Below, piece by piece: positions 27,107 to 36,589 of a stretch of DNA of 43,977 nt. Under the pieces are notes generated by a model that saw only the letters and a program-made list of their open reading frames with translations, made no database searches and was not told the origin of the DNA. This DNA comes from an uncultured Candidatus Pelagibacter sp. GTDB lineage: Bacteria; Pseudomonadota; Alphaproteobacteria; Pelagibacterales; Pelagibacteraceae. The stretch lies in assembly GCA_905620465.1 (NCBI GenBank), contig CAJQTO010000034.1, forward strand, positions 1 through 43,977, written 5' to 3'. The position numbers and the translations under genes were made by a program. The stretch's first letter is position 1; each line of letters opens with the position of its first letter.

Positions 27107-28481
27107 TGATTAAATTTCCTTTTGAAAGTGTGACTTGGTTGTTTTCACCCTTAACCCCTAAAAGGTTTTTTAAAGTAATAGTATTATCTTTAAATTCATT
27201 TTCTCCACAAATAATTGCAACGGGGCACTGTTTTTTGTTTGCGTATGTTAATTGTTTTCCAAGATTTTTTTTACTGTCTAAAAATATTTCTGAGTTAATA
27301 TTGTTGTCTCTTAAAATTTTTAAAATTTCATAATAATTTTTTAAATAATTTTCATCCATTACGCAGACAATTACTGGCTTTTTTTCATCAACTTTAATTT
27401 GATCAAGTTGCATCATTGCAAATAATAATCGGTCAACACCAATACTCATTCCAGTACCTGGAATATCAACTCCTTTAAATCTTGAGATTAATTTATTGTA
27501 TTGTCCACCTGAACAAATACTTCCAATATCAACTTCCTTACCTTTGTTGTTTTTTGCTTTAAAATTCAAGTTGGTCTCAACACAAAATCCATCATAATAA
27601 GCAAGTCCTCTAACGATTGTAAAATTGGTCTTTATCTGATCTAGATAATCGCCATAACTTGCAATTTCTAATAAATCTTCTAGCTCTTTAATTCCCTCTT
27701 GAGACAAAGAGTTTTTTAAATTATCTTTTAATTCTTTTAAATCTTTTATTTTTAAAAAATTAATAATTTGTGAAACTTGATCATCAGTTAAATCTGCTCC
27801 TTTTGTAATGGCCCCACTAATATCAACTCTTTCTTTTTTTAACAAATCCTCAACACCTTTTAATCCAAAACCTGGCTTATCTAATTTATCAACAGCCCGA
27901 ATAACTTTTATTTGTTTTTCTTCTGAAATTTTAAGTTCTTCAATTAAACCTTGAACAATTTTTCTATTACTAATATTAATAACGAACTGATCTTTATCTA
28001 ATCCACAGGCAAGTAATGTACTTGCAATTAAATTACATAGTTCAGCATTTGCTTGTGCAGGATTAACATTTCCTACAATATCACAATCTGCTTGCGTAAA
28101 CTCACGATACCTCGCATTACCTGCTTTTTCATTTCTAAATACATTTTGTATTGCGTACCTCTTGTAAGGTAGGGCTAATTCTTGATTATTTTGTGCAACG
28201 AATCTGGCTAGTGGACTTGATAGGTCATATCTAAGAGTAATATTTTTTTCACCATCTTTAAATGAGAATACATCAGACATAGGATTACTATCATCATCTG
28301 CAAGAAATGATCCTATATTTTCACTAATTTCAAATGATGGAGTTTCAAGTGGTTCGAAACCAAACTTTATAAAATTATTCTCAATAATATTAATTAACTT
28401 TTTTTTGAGAATTAACTTCTTATTCCATCTATCTTCAAAACCTGAAGGTAACCCAGGTGTTAATTTATTTTCTTTATTCAT
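27084..28481 (-). CDS. hisS: Histidyl-tRNA synthetase
   Basis: FEPLETPSFE, LRYDLSSPLARFVAQN, NVFRNEKAGNARYREFTQADCDIVG, LAYYDGFCVET, GGQYNKLI, GTGMSIGVDRL. Start assigned to MNKENKLTPG at 28481; the longer ORF start at 28529 lies inside tRNA-His. Confidence 0.95.
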   Translation of the reverse strand: MNKENKLTPGLPSGFEDRWNKKLILKKKLINIIENNFIKFGFEPLETPSFEISENIGSFLADDDSNPMSDVFSFKDGEKNITLRYDLSSPLARFVAQNNQELALPYKRYAIQNVFRNEKAGNARYREFTQADCDIVGNVNPAQANAELCNLIASTLLACGLDKDQFVINISNRKIVQGLIEELKISEEKQIKVIRAVDKLDKPGFGLKGVEDLLKKERVDISGAITKGADLTDDQVSQIINFLKIKDLKELKDNLKNSLSQEGIKELEDLLEIASYGDYLDQIKTNFTIVRGLAYYDGFCVETNLNFKAKNNKGKEVDIGSICSGGQYNKLISRFKGVDIPGTGMSIGVDRLLFAMMQLDQIKVDEKKPVIVCVMDENYLKNYYEILKILRDNNINSEIFLDSKKNLGKQLTYANKKQCPVAIICGENEFKDNTITLKNLLGVKGENNQVTLSKGNLINEIKKFI

Positions 28482-28485
28482 TTTT

Positions 28486-28560
28486 TGGTACCCGGGCTGA
28501 GAATCGAACTCAAACTTAAAGTTCCACAAACTTTCGTGCTAACCGTTACACCACCCAGGC
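28486..28560 (-). tRNA. tRNA-His (GTG)
   Basis: GCCTGGGTGGTGTAACGGTTAGCACGAAAGTTTGTGGAACTTTAAGTTTGAGTTCGATTCTCAGCCCGGGTACCA; anticodon stem AAAGT/ACTTT with loop TTGTGGA; CCA encoded. Confidence 0.94.
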
Positions 28561-28783
28561 ATTCCTTGTGTTTATATTATTTTTGTGTGGATTTAAAATT
28601 ATATTATAAATAAATAGCCTAATGGCTATGGAAATGAGTTCTTTGCATACTTTTGTTTATAATATTTTTATTAATCATTTTCGATGTTTTAACTGCTAAT
28701 TATTTATTTACAAGTTTAAAGTTTGCATAACTTTATTGCTAAACATTAACTTAAATCATCAATATAAAATTGATTAATTAATA

Positions 28784-28996
28784 TTAGTCTATTTTTTTTA
28801 AATTAACTACTGATGGACCTTTTACACCATCCTCAAGATCAAATTCTACTTTATCACCTTCATTTAGAAGGCGTATTCCTGCTGCTTTTACTGCGGAAGC
28901 ATGTACGAATGCATCTTTCTCTTTGTCCTCTCTCTCAATGAATCCGAATCCTTTCTTTCCGTTAAACCATTTTACAGTGCCTTTAAGTGTGCTCAT
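28784..28996 (-). CDS. Cold-shock domain protein (CspA family)
   Basis: GTVKWFNGKKGFGFIEREDKEKDAFVHASAV. Confidence 0.97.
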   Translation of the reverse strand: MSTLKGTVKWFNGKKGFGFIEREDKEKDAFVHASAVKAAGIRLLNEGDKVEFDLEDGVKGPSVVNLKKID

Positions 28997-29087
28997 TTTT
29001 TTTGTTCCTTTATTATTTGTACAAAAAAATTATTTTATTTTTTTACATTTTACAATACTAAATTAAGGCTGTTTTTATGTGGAAGTT

Positions 29088-29163
29088 TGGTGGTCCCGGG
29101 TGGACTCGAACCACCGACACACGGATTTTCAATCCGATGCTCTACCAACTGAGCTACAGGACC
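29088..29163 (-). tRNA. tRNA-Phe (GAA)
   Basis: GGTCCTGTAGCTCAGTTGGTAGAGCATCGGATTGAAAATCCGTGTGTCGGTGGTTCGAGTCCACCCGGGACCACCA; anticodon loop TTGAAAA. Confidence 0.95.
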
Positions 29164-29171
29164 ATTCTTGG

Positions 29172-29387
29172 TTATCCTCTAAAAGTAATTCTACCTTTAG
29201 TGAGATCGTACGGTGTCATCTCTACTGTGACACTGTCACCTTGTAATACACGAATACGGTTTTTTCTCAACTTGCCCGCAGCATGTGCCGTTACAATATG
29301 ACTATTTTCTAATTGTACTCTAAACATAGCGTTCGGTAATAAATCTAAAACTTTTCCTTTAAATGATAACAAATCTTGCTTTGACAA
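29172..29387 (-). CDS. infA: Translation initiation factor IF-1
   Basis: [61 protein letters not shown]. Confidence 0.97.
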   Translation of the reverse strand: MSKQDLLSFKGKVLDLLPNAMFRVQLENSHIVTAHAAGKLRKNRIRVLQGDSVTVEMTPYDLTKGRITFRG

Positions 29388-29389
29388 AT

Positions 29390-30676
29390 TTATTTTCTCC
29401 TAATTCTTTTTTCTACAGATTTAGCATGTCCAGCTAAACCTTCGTAGTTTGCAAGTGTTATAACTGATGGACCAAGGGTTTCAATCCCTTTTTTTGATAG
29501 GTTTATGTATGAAATTCTTTTGTAAAATTCATTAACGCTAATTCCACTCGAATATCTTGCAGAAGAATTGGTTGGTAATACGTGATTAGATCCAACATTA
29601 TAATCTGTCATAGCCATTACTGCATATTTACCTAAACAAATTGATCCTGAGTTCTTAATTTTACTAACTATTTTTTTATAATTTTTAATATTTAACTCTA
29701 AATGTTCTGGTGCAATTTTATTAACCACATCAATAATTTTTTGATCTGATTTAATATGAATTAAGATACCATTAGTTAAAATACTTTTTTTTGCAACATT
29801 TATTCTTGGCAATTCTTTTAATTGTTTAATAATTTCATCATTAACTTTTTTAATAATATTTTTATCTTTTGAAATTAAAATACATTGTGCAAGTTTATCA
29901 TGTTCCGCTTGACCAATAAGATCGCTTGCAACCCACTCTGGATTTGAAAACTTATCACAAACGATAGTTACTTCTGAAGGTCCTGCAATCATACCTTCAA
30001 TACCAACATCACCAAAAACTTCTTTTTTTGCTGCAGTCACATATAAATTTCCAGGTCCTACAATTTTATCAACTTTTTTTATTTTTTTAGTTCCATAAGC
30101 AACAGATGCAATTGCAGAAGGTCCTCCAATTGAATAAACTTCTTTAATCTTACATTTTTTAGCAGCATACAATACAGCTGGATTTTGTTTTCCTTTTTGA
30201 CCTGGATTAATCATTATTATTCTTTTAACTCCTGCAATAAGTGCCGGAATAGCATTCATCAAAACACTTGATGGGTATGAGGCCGTCGATCCCGGTACAT
30301 AGATTGCAACCGATTCTATTGGGATATATTTATATTCTAATTTATTTTTTAACTTATCCGTATAAGAAATATTTTTAACTTTTTGCAGTGTGTGAAACTT
30401 ATAAATTCTTGTATATGCAAGATCGATTGCTTTTTTCACTTTTTGTTCGAGTGAAGCGATAGATTTACTTATTTGTTTAGGACTTGGAATAATAATATTG
30501 TTTTTATTAAATTTTCTTTCATATTTTAAAATCGCTGCATCACCATTTTTTTTTACATCTTTAATAATCTTAGTAACTGAATTCGACTTAAGTTGAATTT
30601 TACTTCTTCTTTGAGATAACAGTCTATCTAAGGTTACATCAAAATTTTTTTTTTTACTATCTAGTATTTTGATCAT
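29390..30676 (-). CDS. hisD: Histidinol dehydrogenase
   Basis: [77 protein letters not shown]. Confidence 0.96.
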   Translation of the reverse strand: MIKILDSKKKNFDVTLDRLLSQRRSKIQLKSNSVTKIIKDVKKNGDAAILKYERKFNKNNIIIPSPKQISKSIASLEQKVKKAIDLAYTRIYKFHTLQKVKNISYTDKLKNKLEYKYIPIESVAIYVPGSTASYPSSVLMNAIPALIAGVKRIIMINPGQKGKQNPAVLYAAKKCKIKEVYSIGGPSAIASVAYGTKKIKKVDKIVGPGNLYVTAAKKEVFGDVGIEGMIAGPSEVTIVCDKFSNPEWVASDLIGQAEHDKLAQCILISKDKNIIKKVNDEIIKQLKELPRINVAKKSILTNGILIHIKSDQKIIDVVNKIAPEHLELNIKNYKKIVSKIKNSGSICLGKYAVMAMTDYNVGSNHVLPTNSSARYSSGISVNEFYKRISYINLSKKGIETLGPSVITLANYEGLAGHAKSVEKRIRRK

Positions 30677-31072
30677 TTAAATAATTTTGTTTTGATCTTC
30701 TAGAGTTACTTCAATTATTTCTGTTGATAAAGTTATATATGCATTATTGGTAAAAATTAAATTTATCTCGTAATTATCATTATTTTTTAAATACTCCATG
30801 GCTATGAGTTGAAGTTTTTGTTCTGGATTATCCTGTTCAATTTTTTTAGATTTAACATTATCTACAAATTCAAATTTGCAAATACTGTCAACTTTTTCAT
30901 CTTCATTTTCTGTTTCAATCATTGATCGCTTTAAAGATAATAAAAAAACCTTATTTTTTTGAAGATATTTAATTCCTGCTATTTTAATCTCTGCACCAGC
31001 ACAACATGCAGAAATCATTTGTAAGCCCTCATTGTCTGTTGCTATAATCTTTGCTAAATATTTTTTATTCAT
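30677..31072 (-). CDS. DUF2948-like protein
   Basis: 131-aa ORF between murA and hisD, the usual alphaproteobacterial DUF2948 position; DNEGLQMISACCAGAEIKIAGIKYLQKNKVFLLSLKR. Confidence 0.7.
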   Translation of the reverse strand: MNKKYLAKIIATDNEGLQMISACCAGAEIKIAGIKYLQKNKVFLLSLKRSMIETENEDEKVDSICKFEFVDNVKSKKIEQDNPEQKLQLIAMEYLKNNDNYEINLIFTNNAYITLSTEIIEVTLEDQNKII

Positions 31073-32325
31073 TAATTAACTCTTTTAATTTTAGCACCAA
31101 TTTTCTTCATTTTTTTCTCTATATTTTCGTAACCTCTATCGAGGTGATATATTCTATTAATTACAGATTTGCCTTTAGAGACTAGAGCTGCAAGAATTAA
31201 AGAAACAGATGCTCTTAAATCAGTTGCCATTAGTTCTGCTGCTTCAAATTTAATATTTCCTTCTATTGTCGCTTTATTACCATTAATAGAGATTTTAGCT
31301 CCCATACGATTTAATTCTGCTACGTGCATAAATCTATTTTCAAATATCTCTTCTCTAATATAAGATTTTTTACTAGCTTTACACAATAGCACCATCATCT
31401 GAGCCTGTAAATCAGTTGGAAAACCTGGATATGGTGCAGTTCTAATGTTTATGTTTTTAATTTTTTTACTTCCCTGAATTATAATTTCATTTTTTCTTTG
31501 GACTATTTTGGCACCAATTTTTTTTAAAACATTAATTTCAGTTTTAATAATTTTTGAATCAATTCCTTTAATCCTTAAATTTCCCTCTGTAAGAGCTGCT
31601 GCAATCAAATAAGTTCCTGCTTCTATTCGATCAGGCATCACCTCATAATTTAATTCATTTATTTTAGTCACACCTTCAATTTTAACCGTTCTTTTTTTAA
31701 TCCACTTAACATTGCACCCCATTTTATTTAAAAAAATAACTAAATCTTTAATTTCTGGTTCAATTGCACAATTTGATAATATCGTTTTTCCTTTAGCTAA
31801 ACTTGCCGCAATAATTAAATTTTCTGTTGCACCAACGGAAATTTTTGAAAACCTAATATTTGCTCCTATTAATCCCTGGGGGGCACTCGCATAAACATAG
31901 CCTTGAATAATTTTATATTTTACACCAAGTTTAGATAGTGCTTTTAAATGAATATCAACTGGTCTCGTACCTATTGCACAACCACCCGGCAAAGATACTT
32001 TTGCTTTACCAAATTTTGCTAGCAATGGTCCTAAAACTAATATTCCAGCCCTCATAGTCTTAACTAAACCATATGACGCAAAAAAATTTGCTTGTTTATT
32101 ATTTTTAATAGTAATTACTTTTTTATTATCTTTAATAATTGAGCCAAGAGATTTTAATAATAATAACATAGTTTCAATATCTTTTACTCTTGGTAAATTC
32201 GTCAAGGATATTTTCTTATTTGATAATAAAGTTGCAGCTAAAATAGGTAAGGATGCATTCTTAGAGCCTGATATTATAATTTGTCCTTTGAGCTTAGTCA
32301 CCCCAAAGACTTCCAGTTTTTTCAT
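31072..32325 (-). CDS. murA: UDP-N-acetylglucosamine 1-carboxyvinyltransferase
   Basis: GSKNASLPILAATLL, PGGCAIGTRPVDIHL (catalytic Cys), DRIEAGTYLIAAA, GYENIEKKM. Confidence 0.96.
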   Translation of the reverse strand: MKKLEVFGVTKLKGQIIISGSKNASLPILAATLLSNKKISLTNLPRVKDIETMLLLLKSLGSIIKDNKKVITIKNNKQANFFASYGLVKTMRAGILVLGPLLAKFGKAKVSLPGGCAIGTRPVDIHLKALSKLGVKYKIIQGYVYASAPQGLIGANIRFSKISVGATENLIIAASLAKGKTILSNCAIEPEIKDLVIFLNKMGCNVKWIKKRTVKIEGVTKINELNYEVMPDRIEAGTYLIAAALTEGNLRIKGIDSKIIKTEINVLKKIGAKIVQRKNEIIIQGSKKIKNINIRTAPYPGFPTDLQAQMMVLLCKASKKSYIREEIFENRFMHVAELNRMGAKISINGNKATIEGNIKFEAAELMATDLRASVSLILAALVSKGKSVINRIYHLDRGYENIEKKMKKIGAKIKRVN

Positions 32326-32327
32326 GA

Positions 32328-32882
32328 TTATACTTTAGGTAAAGTTACTCCTGTTTGACCCATATATTTACCATTACGATCTGCATAAGTCACCTCAGGT
32401 GTTTCATTGCCTTTTAAAAATATAAACTGAGCCACACCCTCATTTGCATAAATTTTAGCTGGTAGCGGTGTTGTATTAGAAAACTCAAGTGTTACATGGC
32501 CCTCCCAACCTGGTTCTAGCGGTGTTACATTAACAATAATTCCGCATCTTGCGTACGTTGACTTACCTAAACAAATTACCATTATATTTTTCGGTATTTT
32601 AAATCGTTCAATTGTTCTTGCCAGCGCAAAAGAGTTAGGTGGAATAATACATACTGGAACATTTTTGGTTACAAAGTTTGTTGGTTTAAAATCTTTAGGA
32701 TCAACTATTTCAGAGTTTACATTGGTAAAAATTTTAAATTCTTCAGAAACTCTTGCATCATAACCAAATGAACTAAGGCCATAAGAAATTTTACCATCTC
32801 TTACTTGTTTGTCTTCAAATGGAGAAATCATACTCTCTTCAAGTGCGAGCTTTCTTATGGTTCTGTCAGAAAGTATTGTCAT
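32328..32882 (-). CDS. dcd: dCTP deaminase
   Basis: [70 protein letters not shown]. Confidence 0.96.
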   Translation of the reverse strand: MTILSDRTIRKLALEESMISPFEDKQVRDGKISYGLSSFGYDARVSEEFKIFTNVNSEIVDPKDFKPTNFVTKNVPVCIIPPNSFALARTIERFKIPKNIMVICLGKSTYARCGIIVNVTPLEPGWEGHVTLEFSNTTPLPAKIYANEGVAQFIFLKGNETPEVTYADRNGKYMGQTGVTLPKV

Positions 32883-32983
32883 TATTTGCTTTTCTTTTTA
32901 GATTTTTTTTGAAAAATTTTTCTTTTTTTAAGATTCTTCTTAAGTGCTAAACTCAGTTTGTCATTTTTTTCTTTATTGTTCAT
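32882..32983 (-). CDS. Putative 33-aa Lys-rich peptide
   Basis: [33 protein letters not shown]; its ATG overlaps the TGA of the upstream 66-aa ORF (ATGA). Not in the ORF track. Confidence 0.5.
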   Translation of the reverse strand: MNNKEKNDKLSLALKKNLKKRKIFQKKSKKKSK

Positions 32984-33180
32984 TCTTTGTCTGGATTGGT
33001 TATAAAATCTAAAGTAATAGGTTTTGAAGCATCTAAAACTTTTTCTAACTCAGGTTCTTTTTTTGGGCCTTCTTTAGCTTCACGTTTTGCTTTTTTTTCA
33101 GCTAGCTTTTTCTCTCGCTTAGCTTGCTTCTCCATAAGCTTGTTGCCTTTTGTAGATTTATAATCGTAATGAATTCCCAT
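32980..33180 (-). CDS. Small charged hypothetical protein
   Basis: 66-aa ORF, Lys/Glu-rich N-terminal half (MEKQAKREKKLAEKKAKREAKEGPKKEPELEKV). Confidence 0.55.
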   Translation of the reverse strand: MGIHYDYKSTKGNKLMEKQAKREKKLAEKKAKREAKEGPKKEPELEKVLDASKPITLDFITNPDKE

Positions 33181-33283
33181 AAAATTTTCCTCAAGTAGAT
33201 ATAAGTCATTATATGAAAAAAATTAAGGCAATATTTTGAAAAAATGATTTATTGTATAAATACTTGGAAAAATTAAGAAATAT

Positions 33284-33357
33284 GCCCCTATAGTTAAATG
33301 GTATAACGTGTCCATGGTAAGGATAAGTTTCAAGTTCGATTCTTGGTGAGGGCACCA
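33284..33357 (+). tRNA. tRNA-Thr (GGT)
   Basis: GCCCCTATAGTTAAATGGTATAACGTGTCCATGGTAAGGATAAGTTTCAAGTTCGATTCTTGGTGAGGGCACCA; anticodon stem TGTCC/GGATA with loop ATGGTAA; CCA encoded. Confidence 0.87.
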
Positions 33358-33359
33358 AA

Positions 33360-34079
33360 TTAATTTTTATCAAATATTTTTCTAGCCATGAATGTTAATA
33401 TAACAAATCCTACAAATGCTAAAATTGGAATATATATGTCAGGTGAATATAATAAATCTATAATTTTTGGCGCTTCAATATTTTGCGCAATAATTTTTTC
33501 TAGTCCACTTCCGATTGACGCAAGTATAAATGTCTGAGGTATAATTCCTATTAAGGTAGCCCAGAAAAAATTTTTTGGTTTAACATTAAACATACACGGC
33601 AACACATTTGATAATGCAAGAGGTATTCCACCAAATAAACGATATAATAAAAGATAAAAAAATTCAGATTTTTTAAATTTTATTTCTAATTTTTTAAATC
33701 TATTTAAAAATTTATCTTTTATAAAATCTTTTAGAAAATAGTTTCCAAAAATATATAAAAGTGTAGAGCCAAAAGTTAAACTTAAAGTTATAACTACGAC
33801 TCCTATCCATTTGCCAAAAATAAATCCTCCAAGCAAAATAACAGGTGCGCCAAATCCTGCCATAAATATCCAAAAAATTGATGTGAGTGTGAATATTAAT
33901 GACAACAAAATTAAATTAGTCTGTTTTAAATTAAAGAAAAAGTCTCTATTATTTTTAATAAATTCATAACTTGTCAATTCTTGAAGGGTAAATCTTGTTA
34001 AAAAAAAGTACAAAAATGATGAAATAACAATTAGATAAAATAAACCTATGGTTATTTTAATTTTTTTTGATTTTTCCAT
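33360..34079 (-). CDS. TVP38/TMEM64 (VTT/DedA-like) membrane protein
   Basis: Multi-TM; GFGAPVILLGGFIFGKWIGVVVITLSLTFGSTLLYIFGNYFLKDFI, LLYRLFGGIPLALSNVLPCMFNVKPKNFFWATLIGIIPQTFI. Confidence 0.88.
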   Translation of the reverse strand: MEKSKKIKITIGLFYLIVISSFLYFFLTRFTLQELTSYEFIKNNRDFFFNLKQTNLILLSLIFTLTSIFWIFMAGFGAPVILLGGFIFGKWIGVVVITLSLTFGSTLLYIFGNYFLKDFIKDKFLNRFKKLEIKFKKSEFFYLLLYRLFGGIPLALSNVLPCMFNVKPKNFFWATLIGIIPQTFILASIGSGLEKIIAQNIEAPKIIDLLYSPDIYIPILAFVGFVILTFMARKIFDKN

Positions 34080-34170
34080 AATTTATTAAGCTTATTATAA
34101 AATCTTCTATTTGCTATTTATATATATAATTACTATAAAGAGCGAAATTTAATAAAATTTAACCTAATTT

Positions 34171-34311
34171 ATGAAAAGAACATACCAACCATCAAATATT
34201 AAAAGAGCAAGAAAGCATGGCTTCAGATCGAAGATGAAAACTAAAGGTGGTATTAAACTATTGGCAAGAAGAAGAGCTAAAGGAAGAAAGTCTTTAACAG
34301 TATCAGTCTAA
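34171..34311 (+). CDS. rpmH: 50S ribosomal protein L34
   Basis: [46 protein letters not shown]; upstream of rnpA. Not in the ORF track (46 aa). Confidence 0.98.
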   Translation: MKRTYQPSNIKRARKHGFRSKMKTKGGIKLLARRRAKGRKSLTVSV

Positions 34312-34315
34312 TCAA

Positions 34316-34660
34316 ATGAAAAGCAAAATTATTGCTCTTTCTAAAAATGATGATTTTAAAAATCTGCTTAAGAAAAAAAAAATTTCCAACAAATATTCAA
34401 CTATATTCTTTGGTCTCTTAGAACATAAAGACAATAAAAGATTAAACATCAGCTTTGTTGCGAAAAAAAAACAAATTAAAAATGCTGTTAAGAGAAATAA
34501 AGTTAAGAGAAGATTAAGAAATATCGTAAATGAAGCTGTTAAAAAAATATCAATAAACTTTAATTATTCATACCTTGTGATTGCTAAAATAACTATGCTA
34601 AACAACGAATATACGATAATAAAAGATACTTTATTTCAAGATTTTAAAAGGATTAAATAG
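34316..34660 (+). CDS. rnpA: Ribonuclease P protein component
   Basis: AVKRNKVKRRLRNIVNEA motif; rpmH-rnpA-yidD-yidC order. Confidence 0.93.
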   Translation: MKSKIIALSKNDDFKNLLKKKKISNKYSTIFFGLLEHKDNKRLNISFVAKKKQIKNAVKRNKVKRRLRNIVNEAVKKISINFNYSYLVIAKITMLNNEYTIIKDTLFQDFKRIK

Positions 34661-34911
34661 TGAAAATTATTTCTGATATATTAATAGGTTTAATCAAAGT
34701 TTATAAAATGTTTGTTAGTCCTTATTTAGCTCCATCATGCAGATATCTTCCAACTTGTTCGGAGTATACAATTGATTGTCTAAAAAATTATGGATTAATT
34801 AAAGGAATTACCAAAAGTACAAAAAGAATTTTATCTTGTCACCCTATAAAATCATTGGGTGGTGGGGAAGGATTTGACCCTGTAATTAGAGATGTAAAGG
34901 CTAAAAAATAA
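34660..34911 (+). CDS. yidD: Membrane protein insertion efficiency factor YidD (GTG start)
   Basis: YKMFVSPYLAPSCRYLPTCSEYTIDCLKNYG...CHPIKSLGGGEGFDPV. Confidence 0.95.
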   Translation: MKIISDILIGLIKVYKMFVSPYLAPSCRYLPTCSEYTIDCLKNYGLIKGITKSTKRILSCHPIKSLGGGEGFDPVIRDVKAKK

Positions 34912-36588
34912 ATGGATAGTAAAAATGTAATAGCAGCAATATCACTATCCGCAGCAGTTATAATATTATATTCTCTATTTTTTCAGCCAGATCCTAAAAT
35001 TGTTAAACAAAATTTAGCAGAACAAAAAAAAATTCAGTCTAACACGGATACTCCTACTTTAGATCAGGTCGAAACCATTACTGAGATAACTAGAGATGAA
35101 GCGTTAGCACAAAATAAAAGAATTAAATTTGAAAATAATAGTGTTGTTGGGACTATCTCTCTTAAAGGAGCAACAATAGACGATCTTACTTTTAAAGAAT
35201 ATAATGTTGAACTGAATAGTAATAAAAAAGTTACGCTTTTAAGTCCTAGAAATGTTGCTGATGGTTACTTGATAGAAAGCGGATTTGTATCTAACAACAA
35301 AAATATTGATATACCTGATTCTTCAACTACCTGGAAAATTAAAGGCAATAACAAGCTAACTCCTAATAATCCCATTAGACTAGTTTGGAGTAATACCCAA
35401 GGAATTACTTTTGAAAAACATATTAGTTTAGATGATCATTTTTTATTCACAATTAAACAAAAAATAATTAACTCTTCAAGTAAAACTTATAACTTTTATT
35501 CATACGGGCAAATTATAAGGAATAAAATCCCAGAAATATCTAACTTTTATATTCTTCATGAGGGCCTAATCGCTACACTAGATGATGAATTAATCGAAGA
35601 AGATTATGATGATATTCAGGAAAAAAAATTCTCTAAAACGGCTCAGAAAGGTTGGTTTGGTATAGGGGATAAATTTTGGATTAGTTCGATTATTCCTCCA
35701 AGAGGCAAAGAATTTAAAACAACTTTTGACTATAAAAAAAAATTTAGGGCTAACTTTATTTCAACTCAAGCAATAGAAATAAATTCCAAGGGCTTTATAG
35801 AAGAAGAAATTCAAGTAATAGTTGCTGCTAAAAGAGTTAATGTAATAGATGGTTACGCTGAAAATTTAAAGATTGATAAATTTGATTTAGCTATTGATTG
35901 GGGATTTATGTATTTTATTACTAAACCTTTATTCTTTGGAATAGATTACTTCTTTAGATTACTTGGTAATTATGGTTTAGCCATAATAGCTATTACAATG
36001 TGTATTAGGTTAGCCTTCTTTCCGTTGGCAAACTTTTCGTTTAGATCAATGGCAAAGATGAAAATTCTTCAACCAGAAATGGCAAGACTAAAAGAACTTC
36101 ATAAAGATGATAAGATGAAGCTTCAGCAGGCAATGATGGCTCTATATAAAAAAGAAAAAGTTAATCCTATGAGCGGGTGCCTACCAATACTGGTGCAAAT
36201 CCCAGTATTCTTTGCTTTATATAAAGTTTTATTTGTAACAATTGAGATGAGACAAATGCCTTTTTATGGATGGATCCATGATTTGTCTGAAAGAGATCCA
36301 ACTTCATTATTTAATCTTTTTGGCTTAATACCATGGGACCCACCTTCATTTTTAATGATTGGTGTTTGGCCTATATTGATGGGGATAAGCATGTTTGTTC
36401 AACAAAAACTTAACCCAACACCGCCCGATCCTATACAAGCTAAGATTTTTATGTTCTTTCCAATTTTCTTAACAGTTATCCTTGCGCCTTTTCCTGCTGG
36501 ACTTGTTATTTACTGGACTGTTAATAATATTTTAACAATGGCTCAGCAAATTTTTATAATGAAAAGAACTACTGTTAAAACGACCTAA
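34912..36588 (+). CDS. yidC: Membrane protein insertase
   Basis: Large N-terminal periplasmic domain, then NYGLAIIAITMCIRLAFFPLANFSFRSMAKM...NPMSGCLPILVQIPVFFALYKVL. Confidence 0.97.
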   Translation: MDSKNVIAAISLSAAVIILYSLFFQPDPKIVKQNLAEQKKIQSNTDTPTLDQVETITEITRDEALAQNKRIKFENNSVVGTISLKGATIDDLTFKEYNVELNSNKKVTLLSPRNVADGYLIESGFVSNNKNIDIPDSSTTWKIKGNNKLTPNNPIRLVWSNTQGITFEKHISLDDHFLFTIKQKIINSSSKTYNFYSYGQIIRNKIPEISNFYILHEGLIATLDDELIEEDYDDIQEKKFSKTAQKGWFGIGDKFWISSIIPPRGKEFKTTFDYKKKFRANFISTQAIEINSKGFIEEEIQVIVAAKRVNVIDGYAENLKIDKFDLAIDWGFMYFITKPLFFGIDYFFRLLGNYGLAIIAITMCIRLAFFPLANFSFRSMAKMKILQPEMARLKELHKDDKMKLQQAMMALYKKEKVNPMSGCLPILVQIPVFFALYKVLFVTIEMRQMPFYGWIHDLSERDPTSLFNLFGLIPWDPPSFLMIGVWPILMGISMFVQQKLNPTPPDPIQAKIFMFFPIFLTVILAPFPAGLVIYWTVNNILTMAQQIFIMKRTTVKTT

Positions 36589-36589
36589 A

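Noticed and set aside
28482-28529. Extended hisS start at 28529 (MWNFKFEFDSQPGYQK...)
   Set aside because: The extension is translated from tRNA-His; the conserved HisRS N-terminus begins at MNKENKLTPGLPSGFEDRW (28481).
28901-29301. Plus-strand ORFs 28901-29152 and 29077-29301
   Set aside because: They run through tRNA-Phe in reverse (GGLEPPTHGFSIRCSTN and GPGWTRTTDTRIFNPMLYQLSYRT are typical tRNA-derived spurious translations) and overlap cspA and infA.
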